Origin: Woeseiaceae bacterium | GTDB lineage: Bacteria > Pseudomonadota > Gammaproteobacteria > Steroidobacterales > Woeseiaceae | Length of the DNA stretch: 64,000 nucleotides | Direction: 5' to 3' | Assembly: GCA_030066735.1 (NCBI GenBank) | Contig: JASJBB010000007.1 | Coordinates: 1-64,000, forward strand | Position numbers and translations under genes: made by a program | Notes under the pieces: generated by a model | The model's database searches: none | The model's input: only the letters and a program-made list of their open reading frames with translations | What the model was told of the DNA's origin: nothing | Shown here: positions 47,845 through 58,624 of the stretch, in pieces | Position numbering within the stretch: position 1 is the stretch's first letter | How the letters are laid out: the number at the start of each line of letters is the position of its first letter

Positions 47845-50800
47845 GCGAACGCGGGATGTGGCAGGTCTGGATCGATCGCGGTGGAACCTTCACGGACGTC
47901 GTGGCGCGCGATCCTGACGGCCAGCTCATGAGCCACAAGCTGCTGTCCGAAAACCCCGAGCGTTATCGCGACGCCGCCACACAGGGCATTCGCGACGTCA
48001 TGGGGCTGGGTCCCGACGACGCCATCCCGGCGAAGGACATCGAACAGGTGCGGATGGGAACGACCGTGGCGACGAACGCCCTCCTCGAGCGCAAGGGAGA
48101 CCGCGTCGTTTTCGTCACGACGCGCGGCTTTGGCGACGCGCTGCGGATCGGCTACCAGGCGCGGCCCAAGATCTTCGCACTCGACATTCGCCTGCCGGAG
48201 TTGCTGTACGAGCAAGTCATCGAAGCCGACGAACGACTGGCGGCGGACGGCGAGGTCCTGACCCGGCTCGACGAAGCCGGCGTTCGGGAGCAGTTGCAGC
48301 AAGCCTTCGATGCCGGTATCCGCGCCGTCGCCGTCGCCCTGCTGCACGGTTATCGCTACCCGGAGCACGAGCGTTCGATCGGCCAGATCTGCGCGGACAT
48401 CGGTTTCGAGCAGGTGTCGCTGAGTCACGCCACCAGCCCTCTGATCAAGCTCGTGTCGCGGGGCGACACGACCGTCGTCGACGCGTACCTGTCACCCATC
48501 TTGCGCCGGTACGTCGACCAGGTCGCCAGCGACCTCGGCGCCGGCGACAGCCCGAACCTCATGTTCATGCAGTCCAATGGCGGACTGACCGACGCTCGCC
48601 TGTTCCAGGGCAAGGACGCCATTCTCTCGGGCCCGGCCGGCGGCGTGGTGGGCATGACCCGCACGGCGGCAATGAACGGCTTCGACAAGGTGATCGGCTT
48701 CGACATGGGCGGCACCTCGACAGACGTGACCCACTTCGACGGCGAATACGAGCGCAGTTTCGAGACGCTCGTCGCCGGTGTTCGGTTGCGGGCGCCTATG
48801 ATGCGCATCCACACGGTGGCGGCCGGCGGCGGTTCGATACTCGCTTACGACGGCGCGCGGTTTCGCGTCGGGCCCGAATCAGCCGGCGCGGATCCCGGTC
48901 CCGCCTGCTACCGGCGTGGCGGCCCGCTCACCGTGACCGACTGCAACGTGATGCTCGGCAAGATCCAGCCCGATCATTTCCCGGCCATATTCGGCGCGAA
49001 CGGCGACGAAAAGCTGGATCACGATACCGTCGTTAGCCGTTTCAATGACCTCGCTGCGCAGGTTTCAGCGGCGCGTGGGGAACCCGTGGCGGCCGAAGCC
49101 GTCGCCGAGGGATTCCTGCGCGTTGCCGTCGACAACATGGCGAATGCCATCAAGAAGATCTCCGTGCAGCGCGGCTACGACGTGACCGAGTATGTACTCA
49201 ATGGCTTCGGCGGCGCGGCAGGCCAGCATGCGTGCCTGGTGGCCGACGCGCTGGGCATGCGCCGCGTCCTGCTGCACCCGCTCGCCGGCGTTCTGTCAGC
49301 CTACGGCATGGGCCTGGCCGACGTCAGGGCGATGCGAGAGGCGCAGCTCGACCTGGCGTTCGACGAGCACGAGATTCAACAAGCCATCGAGGAACGCTGC
49401 AGGCCGCTGCAGGCGGAAGCCACGCAGGAACTGCGGGCGCAGGGCATCCGCGCCGAACACCTGCGTATCGTGCGCAAGGTCCATCTGCGCTACGAAGGGA
49501 CCGATACCAGCCTGCTCGTGGACCTGGGCCCGGGGCCGGCGATGCTCGCTGCTTTCGAAGCGGCGCACCTTGCGCGCTTCGGATTCACGTCGCCCGGGCG
49601 GAGACTTATTGCGGAGGCCGTGTCCGTCGAGGCAATCGGCCCGGGCGACGTGTCGCCGGACGCCGAGGCGCTGCCGGAAGGCGGGCCGCCGGTACAACGC
49701 GACACGATCCGGCTGTTCGCCGGCGGCGAGTGGCGCGATGCGCCGCTCTACGATCGTGGCGACATCGGCGCCGGCCAGTCCGTCGACGGGCCGGCCGTCG
49801 TCATTGAGGCCACGAGCACGATCGTCATCGAGCACGGCTGGCGCGGCACGATGAACGGGCTCGGTCACCTGTTGCTCTCACGCTACCTCGACCGCGAGGC
49901 ATCCGAGGCCGTTGGCACGAACGTCGACCCCGTGATGCTGGAGGTCTTCAACAACCTGTTCATGTCGGTCGCCGAGCACATGGGGGCAACGCTGCAGAAC
50001 ACCGCCTACTCGGTGAACATCAAGGAGCGCCTCGATTTTTCCTGCGCGCTGTTCAGTGCCCGCGGCGACCTCGTCGCCAACGCGCCGCACATCCCGGTGC
50101 ACCTCGGATCGATGGGCGATTCGGTGCGCACGATCATCGACGCCAACCGCGGCACGACTCGCCCCGGCAACGTTTACGTGCTCAATGCGCCGTACAACGG
50201 CGGCACGCACCTGCCCGACGTAACGGTCGTCACGCCGGCGTTCGACGCGTCGGGTGAGAATGTCCTGTTCTACGTCGCCTCCCGCGGCCACCATGCCGAC
50301 ATCGGCGGACGCACGCCGGGCTCGGCGCCTCCCGACAGCACCCACATCGAAGAAGAAGGCGTCGTCATCGACAATTTCCTGCTGGTCGAGAACGGGCGCC
50401 TGCGGGAGCCGGAGTTGCGAGCCCTGCTCGGCTCGGGCAAGTACCCGTGCCGCAATGTCGACCAGAATATCGCCGACCTGACCGCGCAGGTCGCGGCAAA
50501 TGCGACCGGCGTCGCCGAACTTCGCAAGATGGTCGAGCACTACGGTATCGACGTCGTCAACGCCTACATGGAACACGTTCAGGACAACGCCGAGGAATGC
50601 GTTCGGCGGGTTATCGACCGCCTGCACGACGGCCGTTTCGAGTATCCCATGGACGATGGCAGCGTGATCCGGGTCGCCATTACGGTGGATCGCACGGCGC
50701 GCCGCGCAACGATCGACTTCGGCGGCTCGTCAGAGCAGAACGCGGGTAACTACAATGCGCCCGTGTCGGTGTCGAAGGCTGCCGTGCTGTATGTCTTTCG

Positions 50801-51452
50801 TACCCTGGTCGACGATGACATTCCGCTCAACGAGGGCTGCTTCAAACCGCTGCAGCTCGTGTTCCCGCACCCGTCCATGCTGAGCCCCGAGTACCCGGCG
50901 GCCGTCATGGCCGGTAACGTCGAGGTGTCGCAGGCCGTCACCAACGCGCTGTTCGGGGCGCTCGGCGTGCTCGCGGCGTCGCAGGGCACCATGAACAACC
51001 TTTTCTATGGCAACGCCGAGCACCAGAACTACGAGACCATCTGCGGCGGCACCGGGGCGGGCCCGGACCACGACGGAACCAGCGCCGTGCACAGCCACAT
51101 GACCAACACGCGCATGACCGACCCCGAGGTTCTCGAGTCGAGATTCCCGGTGCGCAACGAGGCGTTCTCCATCCGCAGCGGCTCCGGCGGCGCGGGCCGG
51201 CATCGAGGCGGCGACGGCGTCACGCGCAAACTGCGTTTCCTGGAGCCGATGACTGTGACCATGCTGACGTCACACCGGCGCGTCCCGCCGTTCGGGCTGA
51301 ACGGCGGTCAACCGGGTGACTGTGGCCGCAACCGGGTCGAGCGGGCGGACGGCGCCGTTGACGAACTCCGGGGCAACGACGAGGCGTCGGTTCAGCCCGG
51401 TGACGCCATCGTCATCGACACGCCCGGCGGCGGCGGATTCGGCTCAGAATAG
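47841..51452 (+). CDS. 5-oxoprolinase/hydantoinase, HyuA-HyuB fused
   Basis: [40 protein letters not shown]-terminal [19 protein letters not shown] and [15 protein letters not shown]. Confidence 0.92.
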   Translation: MSERGMWQVWIDRGGTFTDVVARDPDGQLMSHKLLSENPERYRDAATQGIRDVMGLGPDDAIPAKDIEQVRMGTTVATNALLERKGDRVVFVTTRGFGDALRIGYQARPKIFALDIRLPELLYEQVIEADERLAADGEVLTRLDEAGVREQLQQAFDAGIRAVAVALLHGYRYPEHERSIGQICADIGFEQVSLSHATSPLIKLVSRGDTTVVDAYLSPILRRYVDQVASDLGAGDSPNLMFMQSNGGLTDARLFQGKDAILSGPAGGVVGMTRTAAMNGFDKVIGFDMGGTSTDVTHFDGEYERSFETLVAGVRLRAPMMRIHTVAAGGGSILAYDGARFRVGPESAGADPGPACYRRGGPLTVTDCNVMLGKIQPDHFPAIFGANGDEKLDHDTVVSRFNDLAAQVSAARGEPVAAEAVAEGFLRVAVDNMANAIKKISVQRGYDVTEYVLNGFGGAAGQHACLVADALGMRRVLLHPLAGVLSAYGMGLADVRAMREAQLDLAFDEHEIQQAIEERCRPLQAEATQELRAQGIRAEHLRIVRKVHLRYEGTDTSLLVDLGPGPAMLAAFEAAHLARFGFTSPGRRLIAEAVSVEAIGPGDVSPDAEALPEGGPPVQRDTIRLFAGGEWRDAPLYDRGDIGAGQSVDGPAVVIEATSTIVIEHGWRGTMNGLGHLLLSRYLDREASEAVGTNVDPVMLEVFNNLFMSVAEHMGATLQNTAYSVNIKERLDFSCALFSARGDLVANAPHIPVHLGSMGDSVRTIIDANRGTTRPGNVYVLNAPYNGGTHLPDVTVVTPAFDASGENVLFYVASRGHHADIGGRTPGSAPPDSTHIEEEGVVIDNFLLVENGRLREPELRALLGSGKYPCRNVDQNIADLTAQVAANATGVAELRKMVEHYGIDVVNAYMEHVQDNAEECVRRVIDRLHDGRFEYPMDDGSVIRVAITVDRTARRATIDFGGSSEQNAGNYNAPVSVSKAAVLYVFRTLVDDDIPLNEGCFKPLQLVFPHPSMLSPEYPAAVMAGNVEVSQAVTNALFGALGVLAASQGTMNNLFYGNAEHQNYETICGGTGAGPDHDGTSAVHSHMTNTRMTDPEVLESRFPVRNEAFSIRSGSGGAGRHRGGDGVTRKLRFLEPMTVTMLTSHRRVPPFGLNGGQPGDCGRNRVERADGAVDELRGNDEASVQPGDAIVIDTPGGGGFGSE

Positions 51453-51830
51453 CTGCCAGAGCAGCACCAGCACGCAGATCCAGCTTACGGCGAACGATAG
51501 CGTGCGCAGCCACGGGATGCCGGCCGAGTAGACGAGATAGTGCACGAGGCGCGACCAGAAGTAGATGTTGCACGCCATTACCGTGGTCGCGTTGCTGATG
51601 CCGAGCGCATTGAGCATGAGCACCAGTGCGGCAAACATGACGAGGTTCTCGACCGCGTTGTAGTGCGCCTTCTTCATGCGCTCGGCCCAGGGCGCCAGCG
51701 GCGCCGGGTCGTCCGGGTATCCGACCGCATCCGTGAGTCCCCGCACCATGATCGTATTCAGGATGTACGGGACCCACATGACCGCCGACAGCGTGATCAC
51801 CCAGGTCAAACTCATCAGTTCGTTCGTCAT
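51444..51830 (-). CDS. MAPEG-family membrane protein
   Basis: Multi-[51 protein letters not shown]. Confidence 0.8.
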   Translation of the reverse strand: MTNELMSLTWVITLSAVMWVPYILNTIMVRGLTDAVGYPDDPAPLAPWAERMKKAHYNAVENLVMFAALVLMLNALGISNATTVMACNIYFWSRLVHYLVYSAGIPWLRTLSFAVSWICVLVLLWQLF

Positions 51831-52216
51831 TGTTGTTCTCCTTCTTCGTTCCAGCGGTTGGCTGTTTCGTCAAAGTACTTGTGGCCGTGGCGCGTTACGC
51901 AGAAGCGCTGGCCATCCGGTGCTTCCATGACGACCCAGGTGCGCACGGCCTCGACGCGCGTCGCGCCGAGTTTCTCGAGTCGGCGCACCTCGGCCTCCAC
52001 GTCATCCGACTCGATGTCGAGGTGGATGCGGCTCGCATGGCCGACTTTTTGCACCTCGATGTACGGCTCGCCGTCGGGCGTGCCGAGCTTGATGTACTTG
52101 CCATCCTCGGGCTCGCCGGCCGGGTAGCCAAGCGCCCGGCTCCAGAATTCGGCGGCGGTGTCGAGGTCGTCAGTCCTGCAATCAATCATGAATCCGGCCA
52201 GTCGGCTGCGGTGCAT
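51827..52216 (-). CDS. VOC-family (glyoxalase/bleomycin-resistance-like) protein
   Basis: IDCRTDDLDTAAEFWSRALGYP; HLDIESDDVEAEVRRLEKLGATRVEAVRTWVVMEAPDGQRFCV. Confidence 0.85.
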   Translation of the reverse strand: MHRSRLAGFMIDCRTDDLDTAAEFWSRALGYPAGEPEDGKYIKLGTPDGEPYIEVQKVGHASRIHLDIESDDVEAEVRRLEKLGATRVEAVRTWVVMEAPDGQRFCVTRHGHKYFDETANRWNEEGEQQ

Positions 52217-52233
52217 TTTCAGGTCTCCCAGGT

Positions 52234-52713
52234 TCAGGCGGGACGCGTCAGGAAGTCGCACACGTCCGCGTGTGGCACATCGGGTGGATAATCGGCGATC
52301 TCGAATCCCAGCGCGCGGTAGCAACGATAGGCCGGCTCGTTGGCCCGGTACACGAACAGCGAGTACTCGCCGTACGGGTAATGGTCCTTGCCGACCACCA
52401 TGAGCATCTCGATCAAACGGCGGCCGAGACCGAGGCCGCGGCGCTCAGGATCGACGACCAGCCGCGCGAGGTGGATGCGCTCTTCGCGGTCATAGAGCTG
52501 GCCGAAAGCAGCCAGCGAATCCTGCCAGTCAAACAGGCCGAATGACGCCATGCGCTCCCAGTCAATGTCCGCGAAGAACGATTCGCGAGTGAACGGATAC
52601 CGGAACGACGGGCCGCCCCAGATATTGACGTCTTCGAATGTGGGGAACCACTGCATCAGGGTGTCGACATCGGCTTCGACCACGGCGCGCAGGGTCCATT
52701 CGTCCCGATGCAT
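52234..52713 (-). CDS. GNAT-family N-acetyltransferase
   Basis: IHLARLVVDPERRGLGLGRRLIEMLM; NEPAYRCYRALGFEI. Confidence 0.85.
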   Translation of the reverse strand: MHRDEWTLRAVVEADVDTLMQWFPTFEDVNIWGGPSFRYPFTRESFFADIDWERMASFGLFDWQDSLAAFGQLYDREERIHLARLVVDPERRGLGLGRRLIEMLMVVGKDHYPYGEYSLFVYRANEPAYRCYRALGFEIADYPPDVPHADVCDFLTRPA

Positions 52714-52734
52714 CGCACCCCCCTCATCGCCAGG

Positions 52735-53205
52735 CTACGACCCGGGCATCGTCTCCGAGAAATAGCGGTCAAAAGCGCGGTGCAAGGCCTCTGCTGAAAT
52801 ACCGAGCGCCTGGAAGGCTTCGTTGAATTTCTCCATTTCGCTGACCTGGCGACGCCCGTCGGCGGCGATGACCTTCAGGGCCATCACGGCGATGTCTTCC
52901 TTGTCCTCGTCAGACAGCGTGGGCTTGAGGTCCACGAGCGCCTGGCCGAGTTCCGGGTTATCGGCCATCTCGGACATCGCCCGGGTCAGCAGCTCGAGCG
53001 ATTCGGCGCCTTCCATCTGGAAGTGCTCCTCGATCAGGTCGATCATCTTCGCGGACTCTTCCGGCTCGATCGTGCCGCTGCCGCGCGCGATAAAGATCAG
53101 CAGGGCCGCCACCAGGAAGCGCGAGTCGTACTTTGTCGTACCCTCGCTGGTCTCAACGATCAGGTGCGTCCCTTCCAGCCGCTTGGTTTTGATCGTCTCG
53201 CTCAT
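52735..53205 (-). CDS. TerB-like protein
   Basis: FLVAALLIFIARGSGTIEPEESAKMIDLIEEHF; DIAVMALKVIAADGRRQVSEMEKF. Confidence 0.75.
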   Translation of the reverse strand: MSETIKTKRLEGTHLIVETSEGTTKYDSRFLVAALLIFIARGSGTIEPEESAKMIDLIEEHFQMEGAESLELLTRAMSEMADNPELGQALVDLKPTLSDEDKEDIAVMALKVIAADGRRQVSEMEKFNEAFQALGISAEALHRAFDRYFSETMPGS

Positions 53206-53627
53206 GGCATGACGTTGTAGCGCTTTCTCATCAGCTTGACCGAATTGTCGATCAGCTTCTCGAGGACCTTCTCGTCGACGTCCTCGAGCTTGTTGATATA
53301 CAGGCACGACCGGCCCGTCTTGTATTTGCCGAGCTTTTTCATCTGTGCCTCGAAGGGCTCGAACCCGGGGATGATATAGACCGCAAGATTCTGTTTGCGC
53401 GGCGACAGCCCCGTCAACATGAACTCGCCCTCACGGCCGCTCTCGTACCGATACTGATATTTGCCGAAACCGATGATGCTCGATCCCCACATCGTCGCCC
53501 GTTTGCCCGTAACGCGCCGCATCATGGCGAGGACTTTCCTGGCATCCGCCCGCCGCTTGGGATTGTCGACGGCATCGAGAAAATCGCCAACGCGCGCCTT
53601 CGTGGGCTGTGTCTTGTTTTCGGCCAT
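53202..53627 (-). CDS. DUF1801-like protein
   Basis: MWGSSIIGFGKYQYRYESGREGEFMLTGLSPRKQNLAVYI; GRSCLYINKLEDVDEKVLEKLI. Confidence 0.85.
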   Translation of the reverse strand: MAENKTQPTKARVGDFLDAVDNPKRRADARKVLAMMRRVTGKRATMWGSSIIGFGKYQYRYESGREGEFMLTGLSPRKQNLAVYIIPGFEPFEAQMKKLGKYKTGRSCLYINKLEDVDEKVLEKLIDNSVKLMRKRYNVMP

Positions 53628-53665
53628 GCCAGACCTCCCGGGCCTGCTGCTACCTCATGATACTC

Positions 53666-54289
53666 CTAGTGCGAGGTCCCGAATAGCCGGTCTCCGGCAT
53701 CCCCGAGGCCCGGTACGATGTATTTGTTCTCGTCGAGCTTCTCATCGATCGAGGCCGTGTATATTGGCACATCCGGGTGCGCTTCCTCCACGAGACTCAG
53801 GCCCTCCTCGCAAGTGACGATGCAGATGACGACGATCTTGCCGGCGCCGGCCTTCTTGAGTACGTCGATCGCGGCCGCTGTCGACCCGCCTGTCGCCAGC
53901 ATCGGGTCGATCAGGATACAGGTACCGCCATCGACCTGCGGCGGAAAGCGCTCGTAGTAGCTGACGGGCTGCTTGGTTTCCTCGTCACGGTATAGTCCGA
54001 CAAAGCCGACTCGAGCCGTCGGCACGAGCTCGAGTATGCCCTCGAGCATACCGACCCCGGCCCGCAGGATGGGCACGACGACAATGTCGGTGTCGATCTT
54101 GTGGCACTTTGCGATGGCCAGCGGCGTCTGGACATCCACCTCCTTCGTCTTGATGTGCTTGAGCGCCTCGTAGCACAGGAACTGGGTGATCTCGGTCGCG
54201 AGTTCGCGAAAGCGCTTGTGCCCCGTCTCGATGTCGCGAATGAGTGCGAGCTTGTGCTGCACGCAGGGGTGGTCGATTTGTACATGCAT
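53666..54289 (-). CDS. upp: Uracil phosphoribosyltransferase
   Basis: HPCVQHKLALIRD; ILRAGVGMLEGILELVPTARVGFVGLYRDEET; LIDPMLATGGSTAAAI. Confidence 0.95.
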   Translation of the reverse strand: MHVQIDHPCVQHKLALIRDIETGHKRFRELATEITQFLCYEALKHIKTKEVDVQTPLAIAKCHKIDTDIVVVPILRAGVGMLEGILELVPTARVGFVGLYRDEETKQPVSYYERFPPQVDGGTCILIDPMLATGGSTAAAIDVLKKAGAGKIVVICIVTCEEGLSLVEEAHPDVPIYTASIDEKLDENKYIVPGLGDAGDRLFGTSH

Positions 54290-54302
54290 TAAGCGGTCTC
54301 CC

Positions 54303-54659
54303 TTATTCTTCTTCTGCACTGGCCCAGATGGCAAACTCGGTGCCCCCGGGTTCGACGAAATGGAATCGCCGACCGCCCGGGAACTCGAAGATGTCCTGGC
54401 TGATAGACGCGCCGAGCTCCTGCACGCGCCGGTAATCGCGTTCGAGATCTTCGCTGTAGAAAATCAGCAGGACGCCGCCGGCCGGCGCCTTTTCGGTGTC
54501 GCGCTGCAACCCGCCGTCGATCCGACCGTCGTTGAACGAGTAGTAGTCCGGACCCCACTCCTGGAACTCCCAGTCGAACAACTGCTCGAGAAACGCCCGC
54601 GTCTTGTCGATATCCGTCGCCGTTATCTCGACGTAGTCGATACGCCCTTCGCTTCTCAT
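54303..54659 (-). CDS. VOC-family protein
   Basis: IDYVEITATDIDKTRAFLEQLFDWEFQEWGPDYYSFNDGRIDGGL. Confidence 0.85.
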   Translation of the reverse strand: MRSEGRIDYVEITATDIDKTRAFLEQLFDWEFQEWGPDYYSFNDGRIDGGLQRDTEKAPAGGVLLIFYSEDLERDYRRVQELGASISQDIFEFPGGRRFHFVEPGGTEFAIWASAEEE

Positions 54660-54660
54660 G

Positions 54661-55065
54661 TCAGTTCTCCCGCCGCGGCCGTTCGCGATTCTCCGTGCCC
54701 TGCCCCGGCGTTACGAACAGCATCGTCGTCGGCGCGTTGACCCTGGCCGTGTGCCAGGTGCCTTGCGGTACGATCACGAAGGAGCCGGGTTCGGTCAGCC
54801 TGACGGTCTCGTCGCCGTCCGGCAACGCCAGCGTCATTTCCGCATCGCCCGATAGCAGGCAGACGAATTCATCGCCGTGTGGATGCACCTCCCAGGTCGG
54901 CCAGTCCTCGTCGAACGAAAAGCTCGAGATCAGGGTGCGCCCCGCGAAATCGCCGAAACGCTCGTCAATTTCGGCCCATAGGTTGTCCGTCACGTCGACC
55001 GTGTCGGCCGCGAACTGCCGATCGACGACGACAAACGTCGATGCAATGTCCTTGACGTGTTTCAT
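54661..55065 (-). CDS. Cupin-domain protein
   Basis: WEVHPHGDEFVCLLSGDAEMTLALPDGDETVRLTEPGSFVIVPQGTWHTARV. Confidence 0.85.
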   Translation of the reverse strand: MKHVKDIASTFVVVDRQFAADTVDVTDNLWAEIDERFGDFAGRTLISSFSFDEDWPTWEVHPHGDEFVCLLSGDAEMTLALPDGDETVRLTEPGSFVIVPQGTWHTARVNAPTTMLFVTPGQGTENRERPRREN

Positions 55066-55547
55066 TGGGCATGTGCCTCGATATTGGCCCTGAGCCTGCC
55101 GAGACTGTCAGCCGACCAGACTTCTTTGAGATCGTAAAACTGCTCGAAGATCGGCACGTCGTCGGGCAGCGTCACGAAGGGCATCTTCGAGCGCGTCCAG
55201 ATGTGCACATCCGGTGCGATGCTTGCCGGGTCGTCGAGTGTCCCGCCGCGAACCCAGCGGCAGTCACCGGGCGAAACATGGTAGCGGCTCCAGAGGGCGG
55301 TGCCGCAGACCTCGCAAAACCACACCTCGCAGGGCTTGCCGCTCGCGCCGCCCTCGAGCAACACGGAACGGAGTTTCCCGCTCTGCAGCACGACATTCTC
55401 GGCCTCGGTCCAGATGTTGACCGCGAATGGCGCCCCGCTTGCGCGCTGGCAGTCCGTGCAGTGGCATGCGTGAGTGATCAGGGGCGTACTGTGCAGTTCG
55501 TAACGGCAGGCGCCGCAGGCGCAGCCGCCTTCAAGTGTCGAGTTCAT
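55062..55547 (-). CDS. GFA-family (glutathione-dependent formaldehyde-activating-like) protein
   Basis: GGCACGACRYEL; CHCTDCQRASGAPFAVNIW; FCEVCGTALWSR. Confidence 0.85.
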   Translation of the reverse strand: MNSTLEGGCACGACRYELHSTPLITHACHCTDCQRASGAPFAVNIWTEAENVVLQSGKLRSVLLEGGASGKPCEVWFCEVCGTALWSRYHVSPGDCRWVRGGTLDDPASIAPDVHIWTRSKMPFVTLPDDVPIFEQFYDLKEVWSADSLGRLRANIEAHAQ

Positions 55548-55947
55548 GGCCAATTGCCTTCAGGAAACCGGCCTTGTCTGCCGGAGAAATCATGATGCGC
55601 CGCCGCTTGCCGTAGCGGATGCTGAGCCGGTCGAGCGAGAGCGCTGGTGATGACAGCGGATTGCGGGTCGCCCTGACCGAGGTGATATCTTCGACAGGCA
55701 CCTTCCAGCGGAACGGACCGGAGACAATTCGAATGATGCCGCGGTCTACCGTGTAGTGCGTACCCAGCAATAACCACACCATCAGCGCAACAATGCCGAT
55801 CATGGCCAGGATCAGGCTCGTGATCATGCCGGGTTCGCCGGCCTCGGTTATGGCGGCCGTGACCGCAACCACCTGCACGACGATGACGACGAGGATAAGG
55901 ACCAGGATCCAGCGGTCGACCTTGGATTTGAATTTCCTGGCGGCCAT
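55531..55947 (-). CDS. Bacterial PH-like domain membrane protein
   Basis: Two TMs; THYTVDRGIIRIVSGPFRWKVPVEDITSVRATRNPLSSPALSLDRLSIRYGKRRRIMISP. Confidence 0.7.
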   Translation of the reverse strand: MAARKFKSKVDRWILVLILVVIVVQVVAVTAAITEAGEPGMITSLILAMIGIVALMVWLLLGTHYTVDRGIIRIVSGPFRWKVPVEDITSVRATRNPLSSPALSLDRLSIRYGKRRRIMISPADKAGFLKAIGHELDT

Positions 55948-56435
55948 CAGGCGAAAGTCCGGTTGACCCACACGCCAATAAAGTGTGAGAGGACCACGAC
56001 CAGCGCAGCGATGCCGAGGTGTTCGCCGATGATCAGCAGCGGACGGGCCTTTTGCGCCCGGGCCAGGAAGTAGCTCAGGACGGTAATGACGAACATGCCC
56101 CAGAGCAGCGACACGACGACCGCCGTGTCGAGAGGCAGCAGTAGCAGGGGGACCGCGAAGCTCAGTGCAAAGATGAACTTGTTCAGGAATGTCGAGATCG
56201 TCGCTGCCCAGACGTGGCCGGTCGTCGTTTCCGGGTCGGCCTCCTCGGCCAGGTGGATGCCCAACGCGTCCGACATCGCGTCGGCCACGGCAATCACGAA
56301 GATGCCGCCGAGCACAGCCGCCACCGATCGGGTGCCTGCATTGAGACCCGTAATCAGACCGATCGTCGTGATCACGCCGGATGTCGCGCCAAAGTACAGG
56401 CCGGTTCTCGCGCCCTCGTTCCGGAAGATCTCCAT
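55947..56435 (-). CDS. VIT1/CCC1-like membrane protein
   Basis: ATSGVITTIGLITGLNAGTRSVAAVLGGIFVIAVADAMSDALGIHLAEEAD. Confidence 0.6.
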   Translation of the reverse strand: MEIFRNEGARTGLYFGATSGVITTIGLITGLNAGTRSVAAVLGGIFVIAVADAMSDALGIHLAEEADPETTTGHVWAATISTFLNKFIFALSFAVPLLLLPLDTAVVVSLLWGMFVITVLSYFLARAQKARPLLIIGEHLGIAALVVVLSHFIGVWVNRTFA

Positions 56436-56441
56436 CTGAAA

Positions 56442-56957
56442 TTATCCGTTGTTATTCAATGGTTTACCGTAGATGCTGACGTCGTGGTCATCGTCAGGCA
56501 TGCGGTGCATTCTCTCAAACTCGAAGCCTAATTTCCCGATCAGGCCGATCGATGCCGCGTTGTCGGGCGAGATGATCGCGATCAGCCGGCCAATGCCCAG
56601 AACCGATCTCGAGTATTCGATGACCGCAGAAGCCGCTTCAAAGGCGTAACCGCGCCCGCAGTAGTCGGGCAGGGTCGCGTAACCGATGTCCGGAATGTCG
56701 ATGCCGTCGCGCCGGAACAGGCCGCAGATGCCGATCGCGTCCCCGGAATCCTTGAGCACTACCCGGTACGGGCCGTAGCCGTACTCCTCGTAGAGACGCA
56801 GGATCCCCTTGGACATCGCATCCTGCGCCTCGTCAAGGGTCCGGATACCGCGGTCGCCAACATGGCGGACGAACGCCGGGTCGTTCCAGATGGCAAGCAT
56901 GAGCCCGGCGTCGGCCGGCGTCATTTCGTGCAGCGTCAGGCGTTCGGTTTCGAGCAC
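56442..56957 (-). CDS. GNAT-family N-acetyltransferase (RimJ-like)
   Basis: LETERLTLHEMTPADAGLMLAIWNDPAFVRHVGDRGIRT; IGYATLPDYCGRGYAFEAASAVIEY; NAASIGLIGKLGFEFE. Confidence 0.88.
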   Translation of the reverse strand: MLETERLTLHEMTPADAGLMLAIWNDPAFVRHVGDRGIRTLDEAQDAMSKGILRLYEEYGYGPYRVVLKDSGDAIGICGLFRRDGIDIPDIGYATLPDYCGRGYAFEAASAVIEYSRSVLGIGRLIAIISPDNAASIGLIGKLGFEFERMHRMPDDDHDVSIYGKPLNNNG

Positions 56958-57349
56958 TAGTGCCAGAGCCCCAGGATCAGGCCATAGAGCACGAATTGTC
57001 CGGTGTGATAGCCGCCGTCGATGAGCAGCGCGCTCGCCGGCCGGTTCGCAAACTGGTAATTGATGCCGAAGCTGGCCGCCACGAAACAAATGCCGACGAT
57101 CAGCGCGGTGTGCAGCGCCACCCGCAGGTCCGGTTGCGGGCCGAGGATGTGAGCAAAGGCGAGCGCTGCGATCAGGGCAAAAGCGAAGCTCAGACCGAAG
57201 ACCTTTGCCGGATGTCCCTGGCTCGAATTCTCGTCGCGTCCCATTGCCCGGTTCCACGGCTTCAGAAACACGGCCGGCGAGTACCAGACACCACCGAGAA
57301 CGAAACTCGAAACAGCGGCGACGAATGCTGCGATGTAGTTAATTTCCAT
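56957..57349 (-). CDS. DUF1761-like membrane protein
   Basis: MEINYIAAFVAAVSSFVLGGVWYSPAVFLKPW; GGYHTGQFVLYGLILGLWH. Confidence 0.8.
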   Translation of the reverse strand: MEINYIAAFVAAVSSFVLGGVWYSPAVFLKPWNRAMGRDENSSQGHPAKVFGLSFAFALIAALAFAHILGPQPDLRVALHTALIVGICFVAASFGINYQFANRPASALLIDGGYHTGQFVLYGLILGLWH

Positions 57350-57371
57350 TGTCCCCCCTTCTCTGTTGTCG

Positions 57372-57989
57372 TCAGGGCACGCCATCGAAAAAATCGACGA
57401 GGCCCGTTTCCAGCGAGTACTCGGCGCCGACGATGACCAGGCCTTCGTCACGCTCGAGCCTCGCGATAATCTCCGACGCGTTTCGCAATGTATCGGCCGA
57501 CGTGCGGACATTGGCGCGCACGGCCTTTTCGACGATGTCGTCAGCATCCGCCTCGCGATCGCTCGCCAGCGCAGCTTCTACGGACGGGCGAATGAATTCC
57601 GTGATCGCACCGATGTTTGCCAGTACCTGACCTTCGGGCGATTGCAGGGCGTCGAGCGTCGCCCGGACCGCGCCGCAGTTCGAATGGCCGAGCACCACGA
57701 CGAGTCGTGTACCGAATTTCGAACAGGCGAATTCCACGCTGCCAACCAGGGACGGCTGCACCACATTGCCGGCAACCCGCACGACGAACAGGTCGCCAAT
57801 GCCCTGGTCGAAAACAATCTCGGCCGGGGCGCGGGAATCCGAGCAGCCGAGAACCACGGCGAACGGTTCCTGCGCGTCGACGTTCTCGCGCCGCCGCGCC
57901 TCGTTGCCGATGCTGTGCTGCGACGCGTTCGCGACAAAGCGGCGATTACCTTCGCGCAGGCGCTCGAGTGCTTCGCTTGCCCCGATCAT
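57372..57989 (-). CDS. Beta-carbonic anhydrase
   Basis: LREGNRRFVAN; PFAVVLGCSDSRAPAEIVFDQGIGDLFVVRVAGNVV; VVVLGHSNCGAVRAT. Confidence 0.93.
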   Translation of the reverse strand: MIGASEALERLREGNRRFVANASQHSIGNEARRRENVDAQEPFAVVLGCSDSRAPAEIVFDQGIGDLFVVRVAGNVVQPSLVGSVEFACSKFGTRLVVVLGHSNCGAVRATLDALQSPEGQVLANIGAITEFIRPSVEAALASDREADADDIVEKAVRANVRTSADTLRNASEIIARLERDEGLVIVGAEYSLETGLVDFFDGVP

Positions 57990-58612
57990 CAGCCGGTCAT
58001 CTGCCAGCAGCTGTACAGGTACTGCTGCACGTTGCCGGTCGGCGTTGTATGGTCCTCGAGCGCATACGACTTCAGCTCGAAGTCCTCGCCGAGCAGATCC
58101 GTCAGCATCTCGATCGAATAGCGCTGAACCTCGAGGCCGCTGCAACGGTCCGGACCTTCGGGGCCGAAAGTCGCGAGAATGAAATACCCGCCGGGCACCA
58201 GTGCCGCCCGCATCGTGTTGAGATAGGTCTTCGCGCTGGTCCGGTTGACGAGGAAATGGAAGGCGGCGCGATCGTGCCACAGGTAGTAACGTCCTCTCGG
58301 CACCCATTCGAGCACATCGGCCGAAACCCACTTGATGCTGGATGCCGCGTCGCCAAGACGCGCGCGGGACTCGGCGATGGCCGCGTTGGCGATGTCCATG
58401 ACAGTGATGTTGCTGTAGTCGGAATTGCGGAGCACATCGACCAGTGACGACACGCCGGCGCCAATATCGATAATCGGCGCCTCGGTCGGCACGCCTGTGG
58501 CGCGAATCAATTCGATGGACTTCGACGGCACGGTCTGGAACCACGACAGTTCGGTCGGGCTCCTGGTTTCGTAGATGTGCTCCCAGTGCGCTTTCCTGGA
58601 CACACTCATCAT
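57989..58612 (-). CDS. SAM-dependent methyltransferase
   Basis: HWEHIYETRSPTELSWFQ; IIDIGAGVSSLVDVLRNSDYSNITVMDIA. Confidence 0.88.
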   Translation of the reverse strand: MMSVSRKAHWEHIYETRSPTELSWFQTVPSKSIELIRATGVPTEAPIIDIGAGVSSLVDVLRNSDYSNITVMDIANAAIAESRARLGDAASSIKWVSADVLEWVPRGRYYLWHDRAAFHFLVNRTSAKTYLNTMRAALVPGGYFILATFGPEGPDRCSGLEVQRYSIEMLTDLLGEDFELKSYALEDHTTPTGNVQQYLYSCWQMTG

Positions 58613-58624
58613 TGTGCCTCCGAG